47,367 nt of DNA, from NCBI GenBank assembly GCA_046724655.1, contig JBKOWY010000006.1, positions 1 to 47,367 on the forward strand, read 5' to 3'. Each line of letters begins with the position of its first letter. Position 1 is the stretch's first letter. Below are positions 15,923 through 24,755 of the stretch, piece by piece. The notes beneath the pieces were generated by a model that was not told the DNA's origin, made no database searches, and worked only from the letters and a program-made list of their open reading frames with translations. A program made the translations under genes and the position numbers. The stretch comes from JALZAA01 sp046724655 (lineage in GTDB: Bacteria; Actinomycetota; Acidimicrobiia; IMCC26256; JACDBD01).

Positions 15923-17398
15923 GTGCGTGACCCGACGCGGAATCGACCGTCGCCATCGAGTGTTCCAATCGAGGTGCCGGAGGCCCGTATCACCGAGCTC
16001 GGCTCAACGATCGAAGGCCCGGCGTGGCACCTCTCGTCGACCGTCTCGCATCTCCCGCCCGATCCCGCAGGTGAGGCCGCGGCGGAGGCGATCACCGAGA
16101 TCATCGAAGGCACGGTGGTGGAGCTCGTCTACTCCCCATCCGACACACCCCCGCCGGCGGAACCTCAATCAGCCGCGACGACCGTCGTTGCCACAGAAGA
16201 CGGACCAGCGGGCTGGCGGATCACCTGCATCGTCCGGCTCGTCGGGCCGCTCGCGGGAGTCGTCTCCGACAGCACTCCGCTGTTGGAGATGCTCAACACC
16301 CTTCCCGGCGCGGCTCTTCGGACGGCAACGCTCTTCCGCGCCGGCGCGGACGGCGAGACGTCGAAGCAGTTCAGGCCGGCGATGCGGCGGGCCCTCCGCG
16401 ACACGATGGTCACCGAGCTCCTCAGCCATCACCCCGCGATACGTGGCGCGACGACCCCGACCCGCCTCATCGGGGAGACCATCGAGTACCTGATCGACCT
16501 GAGCGGCACGAGGGTGGAGTCGCGCGAGGTCACCCACGGCGTGGTCATCGCGGACGTCTTCAAGGACAAGCCGCGCCTGCGCTTCGACTACCCGGCCGAC
16601 CTCCGATCGGCCAAGCGGGCACCCCTACTGTTCGACGGGCAGCGTTCCCTCCTGCTCGTCGACAAGGACGGGCACCCCCGCTTCGAGATCCAGCGCCACC
16701 GGCTGGACAAGTTGAGCCCCGGCACGGCGCTCGGATCACTCTCGGCCGAGTTCGTCGAGAGCGGGGCGCTCGTAGCCGAGGCCACCAGGCGTCTGGGCGG
16801 CCTCGGGCTCTTCCTCCGCGCCGACCGCACTATCTGGGTCTTCGTCGGCGGACAACCTCTCCTCCTGCGTCGCGGCGCCCACTGGACCGCGTTCCCACTC
16901 GAGCTCACGGCCTTCGTCGCCAGCTTGATCGGCGGGGGCCGCGCCGCCGGCATCGTGGTGCAAGCGGCGTACATCCTCTCGGTCCGGGGACACGGTGCGA
17001 TCCTCGCGATCGTCGACAACCCCGACGCCCTCGACGGCGTCGTCGCGCCGAAGGACCGCTACGACCTCCGGAACGACGTCGATCGCCCTGCCATGCGGCC
17101 CGAAACCCGCCTGCACCACCTCATCGACGCCGAAGACCTCGACGAGCAGACCCTCGCCCGACTCGCGGGGCTCGACGGCGCAACCATCGTCGATCGCAGC
17201 GCCAACCTGATCGCGTACGGTGCCATCGTCACGAGCTCCGACAGCCAGCAAGAAGGCGCCCGCACCGCGGCGGCCAAGTCGCTGTCTCACACGGCCGACG
17301 TCGTGCTGATGGTGTCACAGGACGGCGACATCACGATCTTCTGCGCCGGGGAGATGGTCGCGACGCTCCTCGGGCGTCGCCCGGGTTTCGAACGCTGA
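15923..17398 (+). CDS. DisA/DAC-like protein with degenerate catalytic motif
   Basis: 491 aa from a GTG; a GTG 51 bp further in is an alternative. Residues 1-290 match nothing I can name. Residues of about 300-485 resemble the DAC (DisA_N) fold: ILSVRGHGAILAIVDN, then DGA at 418-420, then, 27 residues after DGA, GARTA at 445-449 where c-di-AMP synthases have GTRHR. ADVVLMVSQDGDITIF follows as the family's VSEE-like strand. The first Arg is kept but His and the second Arg are lost, so c-di-AMP synthesis is doubtful. It better fits the degenerate DAC-like sensor domains (DACNV-type). No membrane helix or signal peptide. The diguanylate cyclase pair lies two genes upstream. Fold call moderate, function unknown. 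Confidence 0.65.
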   Translation: MRDPTRNRPSPSSVPIEVPEARITELGSTIEGPAWHLSSTVSHLPPDPAGEAAAEAITEIIEGTVVELVYSPSDTPPPAEPQSAATTVVATEDGPAGWRITCIVRLVGPLAGVVSDSTPLLEMLNTLPGAALRTATLFRAGADGETSKQFRPAMRRALRDTMVTELLSHHPAIRGATTPTRLIGETIEYLIDLSGTRVESREVTHGVVIADVFKDKPRLRFDYPADLRSAKRAPLLFDGQRSLLLVDKDGHPRFEIQRHRLDKLSPGTALGSLSAEFVESGALVAEATRRLGGLGLFLRADRTIWVFVGGQPLLLRRGAHWTAFPLELTAFVASLIGGGRAAGIVVQAAYILSVRGHGAILAIVDNPDALDGVVAPKDRYDLRNDVDRPAMRPETRLHHLIDAEDLDEQTLARLAGLDGATIVDRSANLIAYGAIVTSSDSQQEGARTAAAKSLSHTADVVLMVSQDGDITIFCAGEMVATLLGRRPGFER

Positions 17399-17424
17399 CC
17401 GGATACGCATAAGCAGCGCGGACG

Positions 17425-17436
17425 TAGGCTTCGGTC
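17425..17436 (+). promoter_or_regulatory. Leaderless-type -10 before the SDR
   Basis: TAGGCT (TANNNT) is followed by exactly six bases and then the ATG at 17437, with no Shine-Dalgarno. This is the usual signature of leaderless transcription in Actinobacteria, placing the transcription start at or next to the A of ATG. Confidence 0.45.
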
Positions 17437-18240
17437 ATGCCTGCATTGGAAGGCAAGGTCGCGCTCGTCACCGGTGCCGCGTCGGGAATCGGGAAGGCGA
17501 CGGCTGAGCGCCTGGTGACGGAAGGCGCGGCGGTGTGCGTCGTGGACCTCACCGACGACGCCGGCCGTCAGGTCGCCGACGCAGTCGGCGGCGTCTTCCA
17601 CCAGGCTGACGTCGGCGAGTCGCACGAAGTCGACGCTGCGTTCGCAGCGTGCGAGCGCGAGCTCGGCGGGGTCGACGTCGCGTTCCTCAACGCAGGCATT
17701 GCCATCGGCCACCCCGATATCGGGACGCTCCCGGACGACCTCTACCGAAAGATCATGCGGGTGAACGTCGACGGCGTGGTGTACGGGACGCGTGCGGCGG
17801 TGCGCGCCATGCAGCCGCGCGGTGGGGGCGCCATCGTAGCGACAGCGTCGTTGGCCGGCCTCATCCCCTTCCCACCCGATCCCGTCTACGACCTCACGAA
17901 GCACGCAGTGGTCGGCTTCATCCGCAGCGTGGCGCCGTCGCTGCTCGCACTCGGCATCACCGCCAACACCGTGAACCCCGGGATGACCGACACCAACATC
18001 ATCGGTGAGGACGCCCGGCGGCTCATCCAAGAGGCGAACTTCCCGCTGATGCCGCCGAGCCAGATCGCCGACGCGGTCCTCCGGATCGTGACCGGTGGTG
18101 GCACCGGCGAGTGCTGGGTCTGCCAACCGGGCCGTGAGCCCGAGCCGTACCGCTTCCACGACGTGCCCGGCCCGCGCACCGAGGGCGCGCAGGGGCGGGT
18201 GCCTCCCGGCGTGCGCGAAGGAACGCTCGACGCCGGTTGA
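17437..18240 (+). CDS. Short-chain dehydrogenase/reductase
   Basis: 267 aa classical SDR. TGAASGIG lies near residues 12-19, an acidic VVDLTDD after the second strand suggests NAD(H) preference, NAG is present as FLNAGIA, the catalytic Ser is in ATASLAG, and the YxxxK pair in VYDLTKHAVVG. The C-terminus is extended by about 35 residues of Pro, Gly and Arg-rich sequence (EPEPYRFHDVPGPR onward), beyond the usual 250-residue fold. It stands alone between the DAC-like gene and bpa, with its own leaderless promoter signature. Substrate is unknown. Confidence 0.9.
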   Translation: MPALEGKVALVTGAASGIGKATAERLVTEGAAVCVVDLTDDAGRQVADAVGGVFHQADVGESHEVDAAFAACERELGGVDVAFLNAGIAIGHPDIGTLPDDLYRKIMRVNVDGVVYGTRAAVRAMQPRGGGAIVATASLAGLIPFPPDPVYDLTKHAVVGFIRSVAPSLLALGITANTVNPGMTDTNIIGEDARRLIQEANFPLMPPSQIADAVLRIVTGGGTGECWVCQPGREPEPYRFHDVPGPRTEGAQGRVPPGVREGTLDAG

Positions 18241-18342
18241 ACCCCGGGGAGCGTCATCCGGGCACCTTCTATCCTGGACGCGCGCCGAAGATCCGAGCGA
18301 CGCATCCAGAGAGACACCCGAGAGGGAGGACAGCGAGGACCC

Positions 18343-18858
18343 GTGGAAGACGACCCGAGTGCCGCGTCCGCGCCCGTCCAACCCGAAGTGATCCAGCAGG
18401 CGCCTGCGGGTGGAGATGACGGCGGCGACGGCAGCCAGCAACAGGAACAGGTGACGCGTCCGACGAAGCTGATTCGGATCGCGTCCATGGTCCGCAACAT
18501 GCTCGAGGAGGTGCGTCGGGCGCCGATCGACGACAGCGGTCGCCGGGCCCTGCGCGAGATCCATGAGCGCTCGATCCACGAGCTCGAAGACGTGCTCTCG
18601 CCCGACTTGAAAGAGGAGCTCTGCGAGGTCGTGCTGCCGTTCAAGGGTGAGGCGCCGACCGAGTCCGAGCTGCGCCTCGCGCAGGCGCAGCTCGTGGGCT
18701 GGCTCGAGGGCCTCTTCCACGGCATCCAGGCGACGCTGTTCACCCAGCAGGTGGCCGCCCAGTCCCAGCTCGACGAGATGCGTCGCCGCGCGCTGCAGCC
18801 AGGCCAGCCAGCTCCGCAGCAGCAACAACAAGCACCGCCCGGGAGCGGGTACCTCTGA
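18343..18858 (+). CDS. bpa: Bacterial proteasome activator Bpa
   Basis: 171 aa from a GTG. It matches the actinobacterial Bpa family (formerly DUF2587): a disordered N-terminus, a helical core (IRIASMVRNMLEEVRRAPIDD, LREIHERSIHELEDVLSPDLKEEL, then LRLAQAQLVGWLEGLFHGIQATLFTQQ), a Gln-rich linker and the C-terminal GSGYL. The family's C-terminal Gly-x-Tyr-Leu docks into the 20S proteasome and opens its gate without ATP. This implies the organism has a 20S proteasome, although no prcBA genes are in the window. Its stop overlaps the aroG start (TGATG). Confidence 0.93.
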   Translation: MEDDPSAASAPVQPEVIQQAPAGGDDGGDGSQQQEQVTRPTKLIRIASMVRNMLEEVRRAPIDDSGRRALREIHERSIHELEDVLSPDLKEELCEVVLPFKGEAPTESELRLAQAQLVGWLEGLFHGIQATLFTQQVAAQSQLDEMRRRALQPGQPAPQQQQQAPPGSGYL

Positions 18859-20240
18859 TGTCCGAACCGATCGCCGTGCCCGACCCGCCCCGGATGTTCG
18901 GGTCGTCCTGGACACCCGCCAGCTGGCGCGCGCGTCCCGCTGCGCAGCAACCGGAGTGGCCCGAACCCGGCGCGCTCGACACCGCGATCGAGGACCTCCG
19001 CCGCCAGCCACCTCTCGTCTTCGCCGGCGAGGCGCGTCAACTCACGGCGTCACTCGCCTCGGTGGCGGAAGGCAAGGCGTTCCTGCTGCTCGCCGGCGAC
19101 TGCGCCGAGTCCTTCGACGCGCTCTCGGCCGACGCGATCCGAGACAAGCTCAAGGTGATCCTCCAGATGGCGGTCGTGCTTACCTACGGCACGGGCGTGC
19201 CGACCGTGAAAGTCGGACGGATTGCCGGGCAGTTCGCCAAGCCCCGCACCGTTCCGACCGAGACTCGCGGCCGGGTCGACCTGCCGTCCTTCCGGGGGGA
19301 CATGGTCAACGACTTCGCCTTCGATGCCGCTGCGCGCCGGCCCGACCCGCAGCGCCTGGTGCGCAGTTACCACCAGGCCGCGGCGACGCTGAACCTGCTG
19401 CGCGCGTTCACCAAGGGCGGCTTCGCCGACCTGAGCCGTGTGCACCAATGGAACCTGGAGTACGTGGCGAGCAGCCGTGAGGGCCGGCGGTACGAGGCCG
19501 TGGCCCAGGAGATCGAACGGGCGCTGCGGTTCATGGCCGCGTGCGGCATCGACCTCGACGCCGAGACCCAGCTGCACCAGGTCGATTTCTTCACCGCCCA
19601 CGAAGCGCTCGTGCTCGAGTACGAGGAGACCCTCACGCGGCGCGACAGCCTCACCGGTGGTTGGTACGACTGCTCGACTCACCTGCCTTGGGTCGGCGAG
19701 CGCACGCGACAGCCGGGAGGCGCCCACGTCGAGTTCCTCTCCGGCGTCGAGAACCCGGTGGGCGTGAAGCTCGGCCCCGACGCGGACCCCCAGGACGTGC
19801 TCGCGCTGTGCGAGCGGCTGAACCCGGCGCGCCGGCCGGGCCGGCTCGTGCTCTTCAGCCGGGTGGGTGCAGACCGCGTCGAGGACAAGCTCCCGCCGCT
19901 GCTGCGGGCGGTGCGGATGTCGGGGCACCCGGTCGTGTGGGCGTGCGACCCGATGCACGGGAACACCTTCGTGCACGAGAACGGTTACAAGACAAGGCGC
20001 TTCGAAGATGTGATGCGTGAGCTGCACGGCTTCTTCGCCGCCTGCGAGGCCGCAGACGTGTGGCCCGGCGGCGTCCACGTCGAGCTCACGGGCGAGAACG
20101 TCACCGAGTGTCTGGGCGGGACCGAGGAGGTCCTCGCCGACCACCTCGAGCAGCGCTACGAGACCATGTGCGACCCGCGGCTGAATGCCCGCCAGTCGCT
20201 CGACCTGGCGTTCCAGGTGGCCGAGCTGGTGCGCCGGTAA
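18858..20240 (+). CDS. aroG: Class II 3-deoxy-7-phosphoheptulonate synthase
   Basis: 460 aa, first enzyme of the shikimate pathway, joining phosphoenolpyruvate and erythrose 4-phosphate. Length and motifs are of the plant/actinobacterial class II: PPLVFAGEARQL, LLAGDCAESF with the metal-binding Cys, VGRIAGQFAKPR, HQWNLEYV, WVGERTRQPGGAHVEFLSGVENPVG-like substrate loops, and CDPMHGNTF with the metal His. Its ATG overlaps the bpa stop. Coupling to a proteasome activator has no obvious biochemical reason. kgd follows after 46 bp. No chorismate mutase is fused or adjacent. Confidence 0.96.
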   Translation: MSEPIAVPDPPRMFGSSWTPASWRARPAAQQPEWPEPGALDTAIEDLRRQPPLVFAGEARQLTASLASVAEGKAFLLLAGDCAESFDALSADAIRDKLKVILQMAVVLTYGTGVPTVKVGRIAGQFAKPRTVPTETRGRVDLPSFRGDMVNDFAFDAAARRPDPQRLVRSYHQAAATLNLLRAFTKGGFADLSRVHQWNLEYVASSREGRRYEAVAQEIERALRFMAACGIDLDAETQLHQVDFFTAHEALVLEYEETLTRRDSLTGGWYDCSTHLPWVGERTRQPGGAHVEFLSGVENPVGVKLGPDADPQDVLALCERLNPARRPGRLVLFSRVGADRVEDKLPPLLRAVRMSGHPVVWACDPMHGNTFVHENGYKTRRFEDVMRELHGFFAACEAADVWPGGVHVELTGENVTECLGGTEEVLADHLEQRYETMCDPRLNARQSLDLAFQVAELVRR

Positions 20241-20286
20241 CCCACAATCCTCGGCCGCCGCCCGGGGTGCTCCCGGGGAGGAGCCA

Positions 20287-23200
20287 ATGGCAGAGAGCAC
20301 ATTCGAGGATCTGGGACCGAACTCCGGTCTGGTGGAGGACATGTACCGCCAGTACCAGGAGAATCCCGACTCCGTGCCCGCCAGCTGGCGAGAGTTCTTT
20401 GCCTTCCGCGAGCAGCCCACCGCCCCCGTGCCGGCGATCTCGCCCACCACGGACACGGCCCCCGCCCCGCCCGAGCCCACGGCCCCCGCCGGCCCTCCGC
20501 CCGGTCCCGGGCTGTTCGCCGCATCTACCCGCGAGCCCGAGCCTGAGCGTGTCGGTCCACCGGCCCCGGAGCCTGTGCCCGCACCACAGCCCGAGCCGGC
20601 GCCCGAACCCGAGCCCGACCAGCCTCGTGCGGTCGAGCCTCAGCCTGCACCCGAGCCCGAGCCCGAGCCCGCACCGCAGCCCGCGCTCCAGGAACCGGTA
20701 CCGCCTGCGCCGGAGCCCCAGGCCGAGGAAAGGCCGCCGGAGCCGGAGGAAGAAGAAGAGGACCGCGCCATTCCGATCCGAGGCGCGCTGGCGCGGATCG
20801 TCGAGAACATGGAGGCGTCACTAGAGGTGCCGACGGCCACGTCGGTGCGCACCGTCCCCGCCAAGCTGCTCGAGGTCAACCGGCAGATCCTCAACAACCA
20901 TCTCGCCCGCACCGGCGGCGGCAAAGTCAGTTTCACGCACCTCATCGCGTACGCGGTGACCGAAGCGCTGCGCGAGGTGCCGGTGATGAACTCGTCGTTC
21001 GCAGAAGACGGTGAGCAACCGACCGTCGTGCGCCATCAGCATGTCAACCTCGGGCTCGCAGTCGACGTAGAGAAGAGCGACGGGTCGCACACGCTCCTCG
21101 TCCCCAACATCAAGCGCGCCGACACCCTCGACTTCAAGGCGTTCCACGCCGCCTACGAGGAGACGATCAGCAAAGTGCGCGAGGGCAAGGTGTCGCCCGA
21201 CGACTTCGCCGGCACGACTGGCACAATCACGAACCCCGGCACCGTCGGGACGATGCAGTCCGTGCCGCGGTTGATGCCGGGCCAGGGCTTCATCGTCGGC
21301 GTCGGCGCGCTCGGGTTCCCTGCTGAATACGAAGGCGCTGATCCGCAAACGGTCGCGCGACTCGGAGTCAGCAAGGTCATCACGTTGACGAGCACTTACG
21401 ACCACCGCGTCATCCAGGGCGCGGAGAGCGGCCGCTTCCTGGCGGTCATGCACGACCGCCTGCTCGGCAAGGAAGAGTTCTACGACCGCATCTTCAAGAG
21501 CTTCGAGGTCCCCTACGAGCCGGCGCGTTGGAGCGTGGACGTCAGTCCGCGTCTCGGCGCGGCCGAGTCGGTCGACAAGGCCGTCGGCGTGCAGCAGCTC
21601 ATCAACATGTACCGCGTGCGCGGCCATCTCATCGCCAACCTCGACCCGCTGCGCGCCAAGGAGCCGCAGACCCATCCCGAGCTCGACATCAAGCACTACG
21701 ACCTGACGATCTGGGACCTCGACCGCGAGTTCCCGACCGGAGGGCTCGCAGGCCAGCAAACGATGAAGCTGCGAGACATCCTCGGTGTGCTCCGGGACGC
21801 GTACGCCCGGACCATCGGCGTCGAGTACATGCACATCCAAGAGCCAGACCAGAAGGCGTGGATCCAGGACCGCGTCGAAGGCGTGCACTGGGACCCGACC
21901 GAGGACGAGAAGCACAGGATCCTCGATCGGCTCGTGGCCGCAGAGGCGTTCGAGCGCTTCCTGCACACGAAGTACCTCGGCCACAAGCGCTACAGCCTCG
22001 AGGGCGCTGAGAGCGCGATCCCCATGCTGGACGCGCTGCTGTCGGGAGCCGCCGACGACGGCGTCGAAGAGGCAGTCCTCGGCATGCCCCACCGCGGGCG
22101 GCTCAACGTCCTCACGAACGTGGTCGGCAAGTCGTACAGCCAGATCTTCCGGGAGTTCGAAGGCGAGCTCGACCCGATGTCCGCCCAGGGCTCAGGGGAC
22201 GTGAAGTATCACGTCGGCGCGACCGGCAAGCACGCGTCGCCGGACGGCAACGAGATCGTCGTGACCCTCGCTTCGAACCCGAGCCATCTCGAAGCTGTGG
22301 ATCCCATCGTCGAGGGCATGGCCCGGGCCGAAGAGGACCAGCGCGGCGACGAGGAGCGCGCCAAGGTGCTACCCGTGCTCCTCCACGGTGACGCCGCATT
22401 CGCCGGGCAAGGAGTCGTGGCGGAGACGTTCAACCTCTCGGCGGTGCCCGGTTACGACGTCGGCGGCACGGTGCACCTGGTCGTGAACAACCAACTGGGT
22501 TTTACGACCGCCCCGGAGATGGGCCGCTCGGCCGTCTACGCGACCGACGTGGCCAAGATGGTGCAGGCGCCGATCTTCCACGTGAACGGCGACGATCCCG
22601 AAGCGTGCGTCCGTGTGATGCGGCTCGCGTTCGAGTTCCGGCAGGCGTTCCGCAAGGACGTCGTCGTCGACATGATCTGCTACCGCAAATACGGACACAA
22701 CGAGGCCGACGAGCCGGCGTACACGCAGCCGCGGATGTACGAGCTCATCGAGCAGCACCCGTCACCACGCACGCGCTACACCGAGACGCTCGTCCGCCGG
22801 GGTGACATGACGCTCGAAGAGGCGGAGAAGGTGGGCGAGGCGTTCAAGGAACGCCTCGACGCGGCCTTCAGCGAGACACACCGCAGCGCGCCACCCGACC
22901 CCAACCAAGCTGCGACACCCGATGCGCCGAGCGAGCCTCGACTGCCGTCGCCGCAACCCGATCCCTCTGCACGCGTCGCCACCGGCGTCGACCGCTGGGT
23001 GCTGGCGCGGGTCGTCGACGGGATCATGTCTCGTCCGGAGGGCTTCACGGTGCACGCGAAGCTCGAACGGCTCCTGCAGGCCCACCGTGTCGCGTTCGAG
23101 AAGGGCGAGGTCGACTGGTCGCTGGCCGAGACGCTCGCGTTCGGCTCACTGCTCCTCGACGGCACACCCGTCCGTCTCGCAGGTCAGGACACCCGCCGGG

Positions 23201-24144
23201 GGACGTTCAGCCAGCGTCACGGCGTGCTCGTCGACCAGCGCACGGAGGAGGAGTACCTCCCCCTCGCGCACCTGGCGCCCGATCAAGCGCCGTTCATGCT
23301 CTACGACTCCGTGCTGTCCGAGCTCGCCGCCGTCGGCTTCGAGTACGGCTACTCGGTGGAGTACCCGGAAGCGCTCGTGCTCTGGGAAGCGCAGTTCGGC
23401 GACTTCGTCAACGGCGCCCAGGTCGTGCTCGACCAGTTCGTCTCCTCGGCCGAGGACAAGTGGGGACAGCCCAGCAGCGTGGGTCTCCTGCTCCCCCACG
23501 GCTACGAGGGCCAAGGACCGGAGCACTCGAGCGCGCGCATCGAGCGGTTCCTCACCCTGTGCGCGGAGGACAACATGCGCGTCGTCTACCCGTCGACGGC
23601 GGCGCAGTATTTCCACGTGCTGCGGCGCCAGGCGCTGGCGACGCGGCGCGTGCCTCTGGTCGGCTTCACGCCGAAGCGGTACCTGCGCGTGCACAGTACG
23701 CGGTCCCCGGTGTCGGAGCTGACCGCGGGCGGGTTCCGCGTCACACTCGACGACCGCGCCGAGCTCAACCGGGAATCGGTGCGTCGGGTGCTGCTGTGCA
23801 CAGGCAAGATCGCGCACGAGCTCATGGACAAGCGGGACGACCTGGACGCGCCGGTCGCGGTCGTGCGCGTGGAGCAGCTGTACCCGTGGCCGGAGGAGAG
23901 CATCGTCACGACGATCTCGAGCTACCCGTATGCGCACGAGGTGTGGTGGGTCCAGGAGGAGCCGGCGAACATGGGCGCGTGGAACTTCGTGCACGCCCGG
24001 CTCGCCCGAACACTGCGTGATGGAGCGGAGCTACGCCATGTCGCCCGGGAGGCGAGCGCCAGCCCCGCGACCGGGAGCCAGACCATCCACGAACGGGAAC
24101 AGGAGCAGCTGCTCGCCGCCGCGTTCGAGGGCGTCGGCAGCTAG
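20287..24144 (+). CDS. kgd: Multifunctional 2-oxoglutarate decarboxylase/dehydrogenase (E2-E1 fusion)
   Basis: 1285 aa; ATG preceded by GGGGAGGAG. Residues 1-40 are the 2-oxoglutarate dehydrogenase N-terminal segment (PNSGLVEDMYRQY). Residues 41-160 are a Pro/Glu/Ala linker with many PEPEP units. Residues of about 160-395 are an E2 succinyltransferase-type catalytic domain with DHR at 372-374 but no lipoyl domain. The rest is thiamine-diphosphate E1: PHRGRLNVL with His602, GDAAFAGQG at 701-709, a VVNNQLGFTT metal site and the C-terminal transketolase-like half. This is the actinobacterial TCA enzyme (Kgd/OdhA), normally regulated by an FHA protein that binds acetyl-CoA-sensitive sites; none is nearby. 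Its stop overlaps the convergent tetR stop within CTAG. Confidence 0.97.
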   Translation: MAESTFEDLGPNSGLVEDMYRQYQENPDSVPASWREFFAFREQPTAPVPAISPTTDTAPAPPEPTAPAGPPPGPGLFAASTREPEPERVGPPAPEPVPAPQPEPAPEPEPDQPRAVEPQPAPEPEPEPAPQPALQEPVPPAPEPQAEERPPEPEEEEEDRAIPIRGALARIVENMEASLEVPTATSVRTVPAKLLEVNRQILNNHLARTGGGKVSFTHLIAYAVTEALREVPVMNSSFAEDGEQPTVVRHQHVNLGLAVDVEKSDGSHTLLVPNIKRADTLDFKAFHAAYEETISKVREGKVSPDDFAGTTGTITNPGTVGTMQSVPRLMPGQGFIVGVGALGFPAEYEGADPQTVARLGVSKVITLTSTYDHRVIQGAESGRFLAVMHDRLLGKEEFYDRIFKSFEVPYEPARWSVDVSPRLGAAESVDKAVGVQQLINMYRVRGHLIANLDPLRAKEPQTHPELDIKHYDLTIWDLDREFPTGGLAGQQTMKLRDILGVLRDAYARTIGVEYMHIQEPDQKAWIQDRVEGVHWDPTEDEKHRILDRLVAAEAFERFLHTKYLGHKRYSLEGAESAIPMLDALLSGAADDGVEEAVLGMPHRGRLNVLTNVVGKSYSQIFREFEGELDPMSAQGSGDVKYHVGATGKHASPDGNEIVVTLASNPSHLEAVDPIVEGMARAEEDQRGDEERAKVLPVLLHGDAAFAGQGVVAETFNLSAVPGYDVGGTVHLVVNNQLGFTTAPEMGRSAVYATDVAKMVQAPIFHVNGDDPEACVRVMRLAFEFRQAFRKDVVVDMICYRKYGHNEADEPAYTQPRMYELIEQHPSPRTRYTETLVRRGDMTLEEAEKVGEAFKERLDAAFSETHRSAPPDPNQAATPDAPSEPRLPSPQPDPSARVATGVDRWVLARVVDGIMSRPEGFTVHAKLERLLQAHRVAFEKGEVDWSLAETLAFGSLLLDGTPVRLAGQDTRRGTFSQRHGVLVDQRTEEEYLPLAHLAPDQAPFMLYDSVLSELAAVGFEYGYSVEYPEALVLWEAQFGDFVNGAQVVLDQFVSSAEDKWGQPSSVGLLLPHGYEGQGPEHSSARIERFLTLCAEDNMRVVYPSTAAQYFHVLRRQALATRRVPLVGFTPKRYLRVHSTRSPVSELTAGGFRVTLDDRAELNRESVRRVLLCTGKIAHELMDKRDDLDAPVAVVRVEQLYPWPEESIVTTISSYPYAHEVWWVQEEPANMGAWNFVHARLARTLRDGAELRHVAREASASPATGSQTIHEREQEQLLAAAFEGVGS

Positions 24145-24755
24145 GCGGTCGCGCCGAAACCGCGCAGCAGCGCGTCGACCAGCGCGTCGACGAAGGAGTC
24201 GTCGATCGGCTCGCGTGTTACCAGGAACCGATGGAAGATCGGGCCCACGAGCATGCTGCTCATGACTTCGACGTTCGTGTCGTCCGGTAGCTCGCCGCGG
24301 TCGACGGCGCGACGCAGCAATTGGCGCGTCCGCGCTTTGCGGTCCGACAAAAACCGCTGGTAGCCCTCGTCGAGCGCGGGATACCGGCGTCGCTCGAAGA
24401 CCATCACCGGCATCACCCGACCGACCGCGCTGTCGTTGAACGCCTTGATGAGCGAGTGGGCCAAGCCCCGCAGATCGTCTCCGAGGTTCCCGGTGTCGGG
24501 GAACGCAATCTCGTCCGCGGCGAGGCAGCTCGCGGCCGCGACCACCAGGTCGACCTTCGACGGGTACCGCCGGTAGATCGTGGCCTTGCTGACACCGGCA
24601 CGGGCGGCGACGTCCTCGACGCTCAGTCCCTCGAAGCCGCGCTCCCCGAAGATCTCGACTGCCGCATCGAGGATCGCCTCGTCGGCGGTCGTGGACCGAG
24701 GGCGGCCCGGAGTGCGGGCGACGTCGCGGGACGCGGTGACCGCGCCGCCGGTCAT
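24141..24755 (-). CDS. TetR family regulator of the adjacent MFS exporter
   Basis: 204 aa. The TetR HTH covers about residues 24-70 (AILDAAVEIFGERGFEGLSVEDVAARAGVSKATIYRRYPSK), followed by a helical domain (FERRRYPALDEGYQRFLSDRKARTRQLLRRAV) resembling TetR_C_11/16 types. The start at MTGGAVTASRD overlaps the stop of the upstream MFS gene by four bases, so exporter and regulator share one mRNA. A 26-bp palindrome upstream of the MFS gene is the likely operator, giving feedback control by exported compounds (inference). Its stop shares CTAG with the convergent kgd stop. Confidence 0.92.
   Translation of the reverse strand: MTGGAVTASRDVARTPGRPRSTTADEAILDAAVEIFGERGFEGLSVEDVAARAGVSKATIYRRYPSKVDLVVAAASCLAADEIAFPDTGNLGDDLRGLAHSLIKAFNDSAVGRVMPVMVFERRRYPALDEGYQRFLSDRKARTRQLLRRAVDRGELPDDTNVEVMSSMLVGPIFHRFLVTREPIDDSFVDALVDALLRGFGATA

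Noticed and set aside
19421..19435. GGCTTCGCCGAC in aroG as a fifth R element
   Set aside because: Only the tip sequence matches. It encodes conserved residues of the DAHP synthase, and the flanking stems of R are absent.
20400..20770. PEPEP-type repeats as a possible tandem repeat element
   Set aside because: They encode the known flexible linker of Kgd and stay in frame; low-complexity coding sequence explains them.
20287..24144. The E2-E1 fusion in Kgd as a novel fusion
   Set aside because: This domain order, without a lipoyl domain, is standard for actinobacterial Kgd/OdhA.
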